Of a stretch of 64,000 bases of DNA, positions 1 through 14,200 are shown piece by piece (positions within the stretch are counted from its first letter, which is position 1; every line of letters starts with the position of its first letter). This DNA comes from Coleophoma eucalyptorum (lineage: Eukaryota > Ascomycota > Leotiomycetes > Helotiales > Dermateaceae), in contig JALRME010000005.1 in the NCBI GenBank assembly GCA_026120035.1, positions 868,001 to 932,000 on the forward strand, written 5' to 3'. Both the position numbers and the translations under genes were made by a program. The notes under the pieces were generated by a model that was not told the origin of the DNA, ran no database searches, and saw nothing but the letters and a program-made list of their open reading frames with translations.

Positions 1-802
1 GCATCCGTCTGTCCGGGCGAAGAATGAACCGTGATCCCCGGTAATGTTTCGGGCACTTCTGGTAGTGCTTGAGCTTCTACTTGTGGAACCTCCGCTAGTT
101 CAGGTTTTGGAGGTTCTGTCAGAGGGCCTAGCCATCCTTCATGTAGTCCTCTGATATATTCCTTCCATGCGTGACGGCCGATCACTATGTCGCCATTTGG
201 CCCATCAAAATCTTTGACACCCTGTTGCCGCCGGGTATTGAGTACTGCGTCTTCTTCCCTTGAGTCTGCAGGAATTCTCGAATTTCGAATCTTCTCTGCA
301 AGCTCAGCTCGAATATCACCCTCCTTTCTGCCCTGAATGAAATCCCAATCCAAACCAGAGGCTACCAATATAGGCTTGACATATTCCTTGAAATGATCTT
401 GCGATATCCTGAGACCATCAGAAGGTGGTGCTTCGAGAAAGACCGTCAGTTTCCTCGGCATAGCCCTTGGGTCCAATGGCTCTTTCGCAATGTGCTCAAC
501 CAGTTTGCACCACTTTCTTTGCGCTCGCTTCTTCTCTCTCTTGTCATATATAACTGCGGCAGTGAAAGAGCCAGTAATGGTTAAGAAGATCGTCCAATTC
601 CGTGAAGGTAGCTTAGGCCGGAAGTTTTCTCCCAAACCCATGTACTTGTATATCGGGTTTGGCGGTCGAGTGGGCTTAGCATTCGTATCTGGCTTTGCGA
701 CTGGTTTACTAGCTGAGCCAGCATTCTGAAATTGTTAGCAGAGTCAAGCTTCTTTATTCTCCTTTCACAAACCTCTGCTGGCGGTAATGCTGAATCTGCC
801 AT
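1..802 (-). CDS. tim54: Mitochondrial inner membrane translocase subunit TIM54 (5' part; runs off the window)
   Basis: Subunit of the TIM22 complex, which inserts carrier proteins into the mitochondrial inner membrane. I read exon 1 as 773-802 (10 codons), a 47-bp intron at 726-772 containing the branch point TGCTAAC, and exon 2 from 725 to the window edge. The protein starts MADSALPPAE and continues through a Pro-rich stretch to NPIYKYMGL and LPSRNWTIFLTITGSFTAA, a membrane segment at about residues 45-65. It is followed by the basic YDKREKKRAQRKW and PRKLTVFLEAPPSDGLRIS. That order is the TIM54 N-terminal signature. Later pieces such as GLDWDFIQGRKEGDIRAE also fit the family. The C-terminal part lies beyond position 1. 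The start codon at 802 follows from the splice model and the family N-terminus. The identification is from remembered family motifs, not a search. Confidence 0.87.
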
Positions 803-2033
803 TCCACGGGAGAACAAAGAGATGTATAATCAAGTAGGGCACTGTTTTCAGGTACGACAAATCCAGGCAGGTGCACTATTGCAACGGGCGACGAGTAACC
901 TTGACAAGGCCATTGATCTCAACTTTTCGGATTCACGGTCTAACGGGGAAACATTGATCCGTCGGTATCGGTCAAATACTGATCCGAGTAGGTATTTGGA
1001 CGTGTGCCTGAAATGCATGTGCTCGCTCGGGGCATGTTTAGACGATCACGTAGATCAAACACATTGAGACGGAAGACAAACCAAGCATCAACCATGGAAT
1101 TTATCATCTAGAACCATGGATTCATGCATTCGCTATGTACTGGGGGAGCGGTCACTTTTTGCAAAGTTCCATCCAAGCTCTTGTTCAAACTCGCCATAGT
1201 TGCAAAGACTGGTAGTAGTAGCGATATCATTATCATATTACCACTTACCCCCGCTTCTACTTCAGCCACCATTTTCTTCAAGCATCTCAAGGGATGCAAC
1301 CTTTGCTCATAATACCGGACAGGTGTTTGAAATAGATAACAAGCGTGACACACCAATACAGGAGGTGGTAACACTGAGTCGTGATGCAATTCTCCTTGCT
1401 TCATGAACGATCCATATGACAGAGTTAGAGAATCCCTAGGTAGTGCTCCCCACGTGGACTTCCTTATTCCGTTGTAAACCCCACCATGATAAGTTCACAA
1501 TATCGCCTCAGATATATGATAAATAAGCTGCTGCTAATGACGGAAAGGACGTCAAGTATTGCAATGTGCGGAAGCTGCATCAAGGACTACCTTGTAAAGT
1601 GCTACATATGGCGAGGTGCTTATGCCATGCACGGCACTCCGGAAGCATGAAGAAGTGCTGTGCTGAAGCCAGAGCCTGATCTATTGCAAAATCACATTCC
1701 TGCTCGCGTCTCCTGTGCTTGCGAGCACGGAATGACATGACGATTGTGACCCTCGACCTGCCAGGTAGTGAGACGAAAGTAAGAGGCGAGAAGTTGTTTT
1801 GTGAAGCACTTGCACCTCAGATAAGAGGATCCTTACACGGCGACCCTGCGCGCTATACCCTTTCCTAGTCGACCAATTGAAATTGCCGACGACGACCGCT
1901 TTGTGAACCTCCTATTTCACAGAGAACAACTTACCGACTAATTCACGAACGACGACAGCGACGAAGTAGAGGAGGGCACTGAGCTTCACGACGCCGAGAA
2001 TTGTTACTCTTCCCCGGTGAATTATTAGTCACT
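803..2033. promoter_or_regulatory. Divergent intergenic region between tim54 and cot1
   Basis: About 1.2 kb between two divergently transcribed genes, so it should hold both promoters and the 5' leader of the kinase gene. Short open frames occur on both strands, but none has a recognisable motif or splice continuation. I see no RNA gene or repeat. The last 150 bases are rich in GACGACG-type triplets and contain no in-frame ATG before 2034. Confidence 0.45.
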
Positions 2034-4121
<2,088 letters not shown>

Positions 4122-4583
4122 TCTCATGAGTTGCAGATGCTGGAATCCCTTTCGGAATATTGCATTGTAATCATACAAGACCACCGCACCAGGTACATAA
4201 CCATCAAGATTAGTCACGTTTAACAAAATTTGGGGGTCATTATATGCTGCTCTTGGGTGGCTGTTTCCATCGGATACCAATTAGCGTTGCATAGTACTTT
4301 GAGGAAGGTTTAGCATGCATCTTGTGGTCTTGTGTTACTTGGTCTCAGAGGTCGATCTAAGTGCACGCTAAGTATGTAGCTTAACCTATGCTCATAGGCT
4401 TTATGGCTTTCAATCTGGGCATGGGAGAATTGTGTTCTGCTTCAGGGCTGAATGATGATCATAATGTATGCTACGCAGCCTCAAAAGCTTCTTCTATGAT
4501 ACAGACATGATTAAGTTGCCTTGTTCATGTGAACTGAACTGAACCTTAAACTCCTTGTAACTCCACAAAAACTTCAAACCTCA
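4122..4583. other. Convergent 3' flanks of cot1 and the prp11 homologue
   Basis: 462 bases between two genes that face each other. It should hold both 3' untranslated regions and polyadenylation sites. I see no open frame with a recognisable product and no repeat. Confidence 0.4.
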
Positions 4584-5306
4584 TTACCTTCTTGGTGCTA
4601 ATCCAGGAACACCGCTGTATCTTTCCTCTCTCTCTGTCTTGAACATGACCTGAACCCAGAACTCTTTCAAATCAGCGTCCCACCAAGTCCAGTATCTTTC
4701 GCCTGTGCGATCAATCTCCCTAGCCTGTAACTTGAATCCACATGTCTCGTAGGGTTCTGCTGCCACCAGCATGTACTGGAAGTTTTTGTCCGGAGGATCA
4801 TCTACCTTCTGCTCGAATGCGCTCATAAACCGCACCTTGGGCTGAACATCGGCTGAGATCTCGGGGTACTGGAGCTGAAATAGCAGACCTTGTTGTCTCG
4901 TTGTCGGGTCTCTTGTCTTTGTGATTTTATAACCTGGCCTTCCAATCTTCACAACGTTCCTGCGTACATTGACTTGTGCTCCAACCATGCCAATAGGCAG
5001 TCCAGTGATCGGATCGGTGCCAGCGCGTCCTTCTTTCTGCTCGCGAGCTGCACGGCGTGCCAAGTTGGTTTGATGCTTTCGACCTTGTGTGTGCGCAAGA
5101 TATGAGCCATCATTCTGGTGCACTGTAAGACAGAGACGGCATTCGAATGATCCGACATGATTCTTGAAGAAGTATGGGTCCTTGTCGAGGTCGATAGTCT
5201 CGAGGGCAAGCTTTCGCAAACGTTCTCTTCGGTCTGCGTTTGTTGCTGATGTTGATGCTACGCCTCCGCCACCAAATTTGGAACCAGCTCGGTTCTGATA
5301 ATCCAT
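4584..5306 (-). CDS. prp11: Splicing factor 3A subunit 2 (PRP11/SF3A2/SAP62)
   Basis: Component of the SF3A complex of the U2 snRNP, needed for stable U2 binding at the intron branch site. One uninterrupted frame of 240 codons. The start MDYQNRAGSKFGGGG is the family N-terminus, which fixes the ATG at 5306 although the frame is open further upstream. A matrin/U1-type C2H2 zinc finger follows at about residues 53-85 (GSFECRLCLTVHQNDGSYLAHTQGRKHQ). Then comes the conserved core GRPGYKITKTRD, QQGLLFQLQYPEI, KNFQYMLVAAEPYETC and RYWTWWDADLKEFWVQ. The length fits fungal members, which lack the Pro-rich tail of animal SF3A2. It is transcribed divergently from tubulin cofactor E across only 175 bp. 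Confidence 0.96.
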   Translation of the reverse strand: MDYQNRAGSKFGGGGVASTSATNADRRERLRKLALETIDLDKDPYFFKNHVGSFECRLCLTVHQNDGSYLAHTQGRKHQTNLARRAAREQKEGRAGTDPITGLPIGMVGAQVNVRRNVVKIGRPGYKITKTRDPTTRQQGLLFQLQYPEISADVQPKVRFMSAFEQKVDDPPDKNFQYMLVAAEPYETCGFKLQAREIDRTGERYWTWWDADLKEFWVQVMFKTEREERYSGVPGLAPRR

Positions 5307-5481
5307 ATTGAGGAATGTAGGGGATGTTTGGACAGTGTAGAAGATGACGCAGAGGTAGATGTTGCGCGCAGTCTTGGAGTCGTAAATTTTGGCGAGGTCA
5401 GGCTGAACCCGATCTTTCAACCTCGCATCCGCAAGGCTGAAATTATTCTGCAGGTACAACGACAACAATTATGATGTAGCA
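5307..5481. promoter_or_regulatory. Short bidirectional promoter between prp11 and tubulin cofactor E
   Basis: Only 175 bp separate the two start codons, so the leaders and promoters of both genes must be packed into this stretch or overlap. No TATA box is obvious. Its function as a shared promoter is inferred from gene orientation alone. Confidence 0.55.
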
Positions 5482-7437
5482 ATGGCAAACTCCTTTCATG
5501 TAGGCCAGCGCCTATCAATAAAACGCCAGTCATGTACAGTCAGGTATATAGGTCCTGTTTCTGGTACCAAGGACGAGACAGAAGAGTATCTTGGTCTTGA
5601 ATGGGATGATGCAACTCGTGGCAAGCATGATGGGAGCCATCTGAATAAGAGATATTTCAAATGTAAGCACAGCATAATAATCAGGTTTATTAGTAATGAA
5701 GTACTGTGAATCTAATTTATCTACAGGTCAAAGCACTTCTTCGACGGCCGCCTCCCTTATAAGTGCTCGAAAAGTCAAACTAGATCCTCGACAGACGTTC
5801 GTTGAAGCTGTTCGCCAGAAATATGCCACGAACCTTGCAGACCAATTGGGCTCGGAAATTGCAGAACATAAAATCATGATATCTATCAGCAAGGTGGCTG
5901 AGGAAGTAGGATTTGCCAAAATCAATGCGATACTAGCCCAGCTGAATAGACTGAAAGTAGTCATTGTTGATAGTCTCAATATCTATGCAGCGGATGAGCC
6001 TGGGAACATTAAGGAAACCTGCCCAGCTATTGTGGAATTGGACTTGAGCAGAAATCTCTTTGAGGATATGACACCAATTCTGAATATCTGCAGTGAATTA
6101 GAGGCTCTGAAGATTCTAAAGTTGAAGTATGCGCTGTGAACTCTTATCTACTGCTTTCGAATTTTGCTGACATTCTTGCCAGTGGGAACCGGCTCCAAGT
6201 TAGGGACAGTGACCTAAGCACTCAATTTCAAATTTCTGCCATGAATCCATTCCATGGCCTTGTGGAACTTGAGTTAAATGAGATGCTCTTATCCTGGGAT
6301 GACATCTGCAAAATTGCACAATGCTGTCCCTCCCTAGCCACTTTAAAGGCATCACAGAACCTTCTTACCTGCCTGTCTTCTGAGCAGTCGCCTTTAATAA
6401 CGCAAACAACAGACTCTGTGAACAACAATTCGAATCATCATAGAGAAGCAACCTCAAAGGCCTCTTCAAACAGACTACAGAATTCATTACCATTGACGTT
6501 GAAGTCAATATACTTGGAATTGAATAACTTATCAAGTCTTGCGGACCTAGCACCACTTGTGGCCTTTAAAACCCTTAGAAATCTTCATATCAAGGGAAAT
6601 AAGATATCGAACTTGTCTTCCTTACCTCCCTTATCAGAGCCTAGATTTAACACAAATTTACAATTTGTTGATCTCCGCAATAATGGTATATCCAGTTGGA
6701 ACTTAGTGGATGCGCTTCCAAGAGTGTTCCCCGGACTCACAGAACTTGCAATCTCGGGCAACCCCATCTGGAAGACTGTTCGAGAAGGTGGCCTACTAAC
6801 GGAGGAAGAAAATGGGTATAGACTCACTGTTGCACGTCTTGGAAACCTGAAGAGATTAGATTTCAGTGAAGTCAACGACATGTACAGGAAGGATGCAGAG
6901 ATGTTTTACCTCGGTCAAATTGGTAGAGCAATGAGCCAGGCACCAGAAAGCGAGGAAAGCAAGATAGCCACACAACATCCACGATATGCTGAATTGTGCT
7001 CCATTTATGAACCCCCAGTCGTTTATCGAAGCGATGATGGGTCAATAAACCCAGATTTCCTGGAAGCACGGCTAATAAAGTTCGATTTCTACCTGCCGTC
7101 AAACACTCTACCTGGCCAAAAAGATAAAGTCAGCCGTATTATTGAGGTGCCAAAAGCATTCGATATATACAGGGTGAAAGGAATTGTAGGCAGGCAGTTT
7201 GGGCTTCCTGTCATGAAGATACGATTAGTGTTGGAGACTGGGGACTGGCAGCCTGATCCTGACTGCCACCTGGAAAGCGACGATAAGAATTGGATGGACC
7301 AAGTTGGATCTGGACAACCGAAAAGCAACCCACAAGGCATATGGAATGAGAGAGAGGTGTATATTGAAGACAGCACAAGAGAAATCGGTTTTGTAGTTGA
7401 TGGCCTGGAGGCCACAATTCGGGTTGAACTGCGATAA
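5482..7437 (+). CDS. tbce: Tubulin-specific chaperone (cofactor) E
   Basis: Alpha-tubulin folding cofactor that helps assemble and dissociate the alpha/beta tubulin dimer (yeast Pac2, human TBCE). Exons are 5482-5662, 5727-6126 and 6183-7437, giving 611 residues. The N-terminal CAP-Gly domain (residues about 8-65) shows YLGLEWDDATRGKHDG and RYFKC, the last residue of which is completed across intron 1. A leucine-rich-repeat region follows, with segments such as LVELELNEMLLSW, LKSIYLELNNLSSL and LRNLHIKGNKIS. The C-terminal part (FDIYRVKGIVGRQFGLP onward) resembles the ubiquitin-like domain of TBCE. Intron 2 has a TGCTGAC branch point and splices AA|T to encode Asn. The three-part architecture and length match the family. 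Confidence 0.92.
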
Positions 7438-7732
7438 TTGTTTGATATCGCTAGTAATGCCTCAAATCTAAATGCTTGCCTAATAGCATACAAGTTAACT
7501 TCCTCCGAGGTGGCATGTCTCTGTTCATTTGCGGTCTTATCAATGCAAACTTGACGTGTTTTGTACACTTCCAAGCAAGCGACGAGTAGCACGAGGCATA
7601 GTTGCAAGCAGGTAAGACTCTATAATATTGATTGCAACTGCCTAGGTTCCTTCAATAATCCCGCCTTCTTCCAACTGGTAGCAGGTTCACGTTGTTTCTC
7701 CCTCCCAACCCTTATTCTCTAGCGTAGAAAAT

Positions 7733-8936
7733 ATGTCCTCCATAGTGAGCTCAGAGTCTCTTACCAAGAGAGGACCAACCCACTTTTTGGTTCGCACTAC
7801 TGGTGAAGTTGTCCCTCTTATTGCTGTAGATGAGCTTCCTTCCAATCTTGATATCTTAGGTGTTCCTCGCTCTCTTGATCTTTCATTAACGGTGGGTATG
7901 TTCAATCTTGGTATTGTCCGTTCTAGTGGTCAGATATATGATGTTGTATACAAGAAAGAGAAAGAAGTCAGGGGCGTTGCGAAGCAAGAAGTTTCCAAAA
8001 AAGAACCTCACCCTGAGGAAGAGAAGTAAATCGCATCCGGCCCTTCTTATGAGATAGAGTGTTAAAGTATCACACAGCAGACCAGCAGCTACGAAAGAGA
8101 AAGAGCCTGGTGCACTTGTTCCAAGATTGATGGCTTCTACCAGAGTTATAGCACCAAACGAGCCCAAATCGTCGTCTCAAAATAACTGGTTCATGCCATG
8201 CCGTCACTGGTGCCGTCACGGCATTTGCAGATGGGGCCAACAATGTCGCTACCGGCACCTAATGCCTCTGACGATATCGGGTCTGCGTAACGTTGGCCTC
8301 AAAGACTGGCCAGTGTGGTACCGGAACCAGAACCCAGGCTACTTCCACAAGTGCAGTAATTCTCTACAAATACACCACGACTCCCCGCCTTATCAGCACA
8401 TACCTGAGCATATTTGTCGTGGTAAATGCTGTGCCAGCATCAATCATTACCACAGCCATGGAGATAGGAGAATGCAGAACACATCCATAGCTGCCACACA
8501 CAAACATTCCACATATACTGGTTATTCAAGCCCACGGAAGCAAGAGATGGAGCCTCAACCACGATCTAAGAACTTTGCTGAGAAGAAGCGTCGCCAAAAT
8601 GCTGGGAAGTCGACTTTGGCGAAATTAGAAAGTCATACTCTATCTACTCCTGGTGAAGCTGCCAAGCGTGAATGCCTTCAAGATCCTGTCAAATATGCGA
8701 AGCTGTTAGACACTTGTACTGCTCCGGTTGCAAAGACTTTGTGTAAGGAAATCATTGTAGAAAGAAGCCAGGATGGTGCAAGACGAGATTGGGCGGACCT
8801 GAGCAGTAGTGATGAAGAAGATGAGGCAGAAGATGAGACGGAGACGGCGGGGGAGGAGGAAAGTGCTGCAAAATGTGCTTTGGAAATTGAGAATCCTGCC
8901 CAAGGTGCTACAGAGACGCAGTTGATTGTCCTCTGA
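7733..8936 (+). CDS. CCCH-type (C3H1) zinc-finger protein of unknown function
   Basis: I join two open stretches, 7733-8025 and 8078-8936, through a 52-bp intron, giving 383 residues. The N-terminal part (THFLVRTTGEVVPLIAVDELP then LDILGVPRSLDLS) resembles the start of a fungal family of single CCCH-finger proteins. The finger itself is complete: Cys139, Cys148, Cys154 and His158 in the spacing C-X8-C-X5-C-X3-H. It is followed by GLKDWPVWYR. The C-terminus has an acidic run near 8805-8870. CCCH fingers usually bind RNA, but the target here is unknown. The intron is inferred. Its donor GTAAAT overlaps the TAA that ends the first stretch, and the branch point is weak. Without splicing a 98-residue protein and an unstarted second frame would result. 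Confidence 0.72.
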
Positions 8937-9621
8937 TCTGGGCAGAAATGGCTTTCATTATGACTTATCGACTAGCTGCTGGCTCTTTACTTAATTTCTT
9001 ACAGTTAGAACTCAGTTGCATCATATCACTTTTATCTCTCTAAGCCATAGACTACACAGGATAAACGAGAAAAAAGTTAACTTCAACCACAAAGATCTAG
9101 AGTTAAATAAAATTGCAGACATAACTGGCCATTGAAGTTTGCGCGTTACAGAATCGTAGAGCGTGAAGTATAAGACGTAACAGCTGAAGCTGTACGAGCT
9201 AATAAGACAGACTGGATATTTTCTGGGTGATAGATTGTCTTACTTCCTCTCTAGTTTCTGAATCTGGGTTGGAGAGTCGGATAGCATGGACCAAAGTCTT
9301 ACTACATTCGTGACTGGGTCTAGCTTATCAGCACCGCCATGCACGTATACCTTAGTCAAGCAATCTTTACCTCAACTACAAAGTGAAGACTCTTGTAGGA
9401 AGAAAATGTAGTAAGTCTCTTATTGCCTTGTTTCTCAGTTGTAAATCATCAGAACCGTCGAAAACCTTATTCGCCACGCTGATGCAAACGAATATAGCTG
9501 ATTCCGAGAAGTGTTATTCCTCTTCCTTTATGCTTATGACCCATATTCTGATACGATCAAGTTGATGGCTTATACACTCCGCAAGCCGCCATTTTCAAAT
9601 ACCACCAAAACAATAAATGAC
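8937..9621. other. Convergent intergenic region between the CCCH gene and mms2
   Basis: 685 bases between two genes pointing towards each other, expected to carry both 3' untranslated regions. I see no recognisable coding segment, RNA gene or repeat. Confidence 0.4.
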
Positions 9622-10286
9622 CTAGGAGTATGTGGAACCCTCAGCTGGTTGAGGAAGCTTCTTGTTGGCTGGCTGGGCCATGTTTCTACTGATCATTAGG
9701 GCGTGCAAGTATATTGAGGTTCCTGCCATACCGTCTCAGCTCAATCAAGACTGTCTCCATGGTGTTGTCTCGGCTCCAGTTGGCCAGGCATGGAAGCTTG
9801 GCTGGGTCGACCTACACGGCAATCAGAAACCCAAATCGCACATCTCATACGTGACATTATGCTTGTCCATAGGTCTCTAGGTACTAACAACACCGTTTTT
9901 TGGGTTAACACATGGAAGGTTGACCTCGTTAATGAACTGGATGGTGGGCGGCTTGTCGGGGTATTGGTCGCCGCAGTGCATCTTCAAGGAATAAATGCGA
10001 TTCTCGTGGACACTCTGAAAGGTATATTGTAAGCTTGGGTATACCAGCCGACTGGGGATGAGTTTGAGCATACGTGAGGAGGACCAAGGATAGTTCCAGT
10101 CCAGTTGGACATCAACAAATCGTCACCCTCGGCGAGACCATATGAGCAAGCCTCTAAATAAACCAACCATGTTCAGTCCCAGCCCACTTTCATAACTTTG
10201 CGCGCGTGCTTACCAGCTCCCAAACCTTTCTCTCCTTTCTCCAGCTCCTCCAAGAGTCGGAAGTTTCTTGGGACCTTCGCACCCAT
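9622..10286 (-). CDS. mms2: Ubiquitin-conjugating enzyme variant MMS2
   Basis: Catalytically inactive E2 variant that pairs with Ubc13 to build Lys63-linked ubiquitin chains in error-free post-replication repair. Five exons: 10214-10286, 10074-10153, 9889-10014, 9732-9811 and 9622-9685, giving 140 residues. The reading is MGAKVPRNFRLLEELEKGEK, then ACSYGLAEGDDLLMSNW, TGTILGPPH, SVHENRIYSLKMHCG, QYPDKPPTIQFINEVNLPCVN and CLANWSRDNTMETVLIELRR. It ends NKKLPQPAEGSTYS. This is colinear with Mms2 along its whole length, and the catalytic Cys of true E2 enzymes is absent as expected. All four introns are 46-77 bp with canonical GT...AG ends. For the last intron, the acceptor giving LRRNMA was chosen because it keeps the family length. 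Divergent from mon2. Confidence 0.94.
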
Positions 10287-11287
10287 CTTGTTGGTTTTAT
10301 TGGCTTGCGTTGTTCGAATCTCTAGGTTGGGTTTCTGGATTTGCAGATAGGAGATGCGTATGCGCAGGCTGTGTAGTCGTTATCGATGTCTATGGGAGAA
10401 ATTTGTACACAAGAATGAGGCTGCTTGCAGTCAATAGAGGTGCAGAAGAGTAGCGGGGTCATTTGCAAGTCGCTTGAAGGCGGCGACAGGCGTGCGGCGG
10501 GCAGCGGGCGACCGTCTCACGTGGTTTACATCCACGACTTCATCTCTTCCCTTTGGCGCCTTTGCTAACAACATCAACCAAGCTCAGATAGCAACATGTT
10601 TACCAGTTCATTGCGTTTCAGATATTCGGGCAAAGAACATGTAATCATTGTTTAGGCTAAGAGATAGCTCGTCGACCTGAGCCAGCTACCCAATCAAGCC
10701 CAGTCCTCCAGATCATGGATGATATATCTCGTAAGCATCACTAAACGGTAGAAAACATGGGACAGACAAAGATTCAGATGATTAGAAATAAGATTTCTCA
10801 TAGATCCTGAGTACTGGCTGCTGGTAGTCTGCAGTGCAATACGGTCAACCCGAGTTCCCCTGGCACTCTCTGTTGCATGTTTCCTTGGCATATTTGCATG
10901 TTAGTTATAATGGGCATCTGCCTTAGCAAAACGGGTTCCCTACGTCGGTGCTCCGCCCTCATATCTTAGCCATTGCCCAAGTTGAGCAGAGATATATTGT
11001 AGGACGTTAAGAAAGTGTGGTAAGTGAGCCAGTGGTGGTACGTCAAGCGAGGCCGTCCGATTGCACTGTACTGCACTAGCGGCGGGTAGTTGGCCAGGGA
11101 CAGGGTTGCAAGGGTTTCCGTTATGAACAGCAAGCCCGGACCAGTGATCGGTAGAACGAAGAGACCAAGCTCCATCATTGTCGCAACAACTCACATCACA
11201 ATCCAACGACTCTTGATCGTCTACCTACTCAAGCCTCCGACGTAGTGAGAGAGACTATGAAGGATATTTACCTTCCAGGCAGGTAAC
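10287..11287. promoter_or_regulatory. Divergent intergenic region between mms2 and mon2
   Basis: One kilobase between divergently oriented genes, so both promoters should lie here. Several short frames occur but none resembles a known protein or extends across splice sites. No repeat or RNA gene was recognised. Confidence 0.4.
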
Positions 11288-14200
11288 ATGACTGCGCAGA
11301 TTCTAGCCTCAGAGCTCGGGAATCTCATACAAGAAAGCAAGAGGAAGCATACTGAGCTCCGCAATGTAGGTTACAAACGCAGGATCTGGCAACTGTAATT
11401 GCTAATGCTAGTAAATAAAGGCTGCTGAAAAGTCGCTCGAGGAATTAAAGGGGTTGAGAGTAACGTCTGAAGCTCAAATAGCTGCCGGTATATGACAAGA
11501 GTCCCGGTTCGGTCCAAGCATCAGCGCTAACAAAGCAAATAGATCTTACACAGAGAGTGAACTTTGTTAGCCCATTTCTCATTGCATGTGGAACTAAGAA
11601 TGTTAAATTCACTGGTATTGCAGTCGTGTGCTTGCAGAGGCTGGTCACAGCACGTGCAATCCCAAGGTCGAGACTGAGAGAAGTCCTTGATGCTTTGAGA
11701 GAAGCCACCCCAGCTGGACTTGATGTCCAGCTCAAGATTCTACAATCTCTTCCCTCTCTGCTTCAAAACTATGCAGATGACCTCAAAGGTGACTTTCTTG
11801 CTGCTGCATTGAATATTTGCACCATTTTGCAAGGGAGCAAGAATGGAATTGTAAACAACACTGCTGCTGCAACGCTGCAACAACTGGTTGTAGCTGTTTT
11901 CGACAAAGTCGTTGCAGAAGATAGTATGTTAAACAACTTATGCCATGAATTATGACTAACAAACTTACAGAGGTTACACTCGAGGTACCAACCATTGGTG
12001 AAGCCCCTATTGAAGATGGGATGGTGCAATTACGAGCCGCCGCCCTTGATGCCTACAAGGTAGTACATCCCTTTCACCTGCTTATCATACAATCGTACTT
12101 ACAACCCGCCAGGTATTCAATGATTTGTGTCTTTTGACCGAGTCACAAAAACCGCAATTCTTGCGAACAACTGGCATTCCTCAAACATTTGGTCTTGAAT
12201 TGATCGAGTCAGTCTTGACAAACCATGCCGATATATTTCTAAACCACCCAGAGCAAGCATATATCCTCAAGACTAGGGTAATGCCATTTATCATTAACTC
12301 TCTTTCCGAGAAGTTGAACTTCGCCGTGACGGTACGGATTGTAAGAATACTTTATACTCTGCTGAGAAGACACCTTACAATACTTTCAGTAGAGGGGGAG
12401 ATGGCATTAGGTCTCCTGACACATATGCTTGATCAAGACACTGCTATGTGGAAACGATCACTATGTATGGAAGTTTTTAGAGGTATCTTTGCTGAAGCAG
12501 CCTTGATCAGACGTATTTTCGCCATGTATGATGCACAAGAAGGCAAAAAGAATATTCTTCGAGACTTGGTAGCATCTTTTGTTAAGATCAGTACTGAGCG
12601 GCCCGCCGTTATTGGCCTTGGACATCAGTCTACCATACCAATGGTTAGTCAAATCAGCACAGCAGGAGCGGACCAAGGAATGCTTGAAGCTAGTGGTGTT
12701 CCCGGCATCATAAGCAGCTCTATATCTTCCTCCGAACCAGCAGCTGGTATCAGTACCCAATGGAGCACTATGCGAGTTCCATGTATTGACCAGCTTGACA
12801 AGACTGATCCTCCTTCAGTTCCAGACTCGTACATATATGGGTTGACTCTTGCTTGCATAAGTGGACTATCGGAAGGATTGGCTAAGTTCATACTGCCTCT
12901 GACAGTCCCCGATGTACGGAACCGCAAAAAGACATCGAAGCTTGCTGAAATAGCGGATTCTAATAAGGCATTGGAAGTACCGGGGTCTTCATCAGGAAAA
13001 TCAAGCCTGGACCAGCGAGCGTCGTTCAAGAAGAATCCGGTTCCAGTCAATCCTCTCACCTTGGAGGAGCATGCACTATTTGAAGATGTCAAAACCTGCG
13101 CAGGCATTGTAGACGAATGCTGGCCGGCAATTCTGGCGACATGTTCTACCTTCTTGTATGCTGCACTCGATACAGAATACTATCATGGTCTAGTCAGATC
13201 ATTCCAGAAATTCACACATGTTGCCGGTCTGCTGCGTCTCTCCACCCCAAGGGACGCGTTTTTGACAACACTTGGTAAAGCAGCAGTGCCACCAAATGTG
13301 CTTACAGCAAGCACGGCCATCTCCCAACCGCCACAAACACCAACGACTGAGTCTTCAGGGATGTTTAAAAATGCGAGAGGCCTCTTGAGTGTGGACAGTC
13401 TTGTCATGCCGACATCTCCTACCACTGACCGGGCTCGACAAGGTTCGGTTGTAGATACTTCGGCACCTTCGTTGAATACGCGCAACCTGTTATGCCTCCG
13501 GGCGCTCTTGAACCTTGGTATCGCTTTGGGGCCAACCTTGGATACCGCTTGGGCTATTATTCTTGGAACTCTCCAGCAAGCCGATTTTGTAATTTTTTCC
13601 AGCACAAAATCTATCAGCAGGAGTTCTTCATCCCAGACAACAGAAACGCAGGCTACAGGCGACAACCAGGCTCTGTTAGCTAATTTTGGCGGTGAAATCA
13701 AGGCTGTGGAAACCGCAGCGGCTCGGCTGCTTGAAAGTACTTTAGATTTCCCTAATGAGTCATTCCTGGAGGTTGTCACGGCCTTGTGCAATTTACTGGG
13801 TCGAGAAGAGGAGGCAAAGGCTGCTAAGAGTTTAAGTCAGGCCCCTGATGCCCCGGCTTCGCCCACTGCAAGGAGAACATCTCATACCCACAGAAGATTG
13901 ACAAGTATCAGCGTAGCACCTGCCACACAAAATCAAGAAGATCAATTCGCTTTGGCCAAAATTTCTGACGTCGCTAGCATAAACATCGATCGACTTATGA
14001 CTTACGCTCCCGATGTAAGCGGATGGACTGTCCTTACCTCGGAGTTAATATCTACAGCCTGTTCTCCCACTACAACTTCTTCTGTAAGATTAAGAGCAGC
14101 AGATACTCTTGTCCGGCTGATACTCGAAGCCGCAAGTGCTACCCTCTCCTTCTCAGACGAGACACGAAGTGTTGTCCATTTAAGGTTAATTGAGGCTTTC

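Noticed and set aside
13183..13791. 202-codon open frame antisense to mon2
   Set aside because: It lies entirely opposite a well-supported coding exon and has no features of its own.
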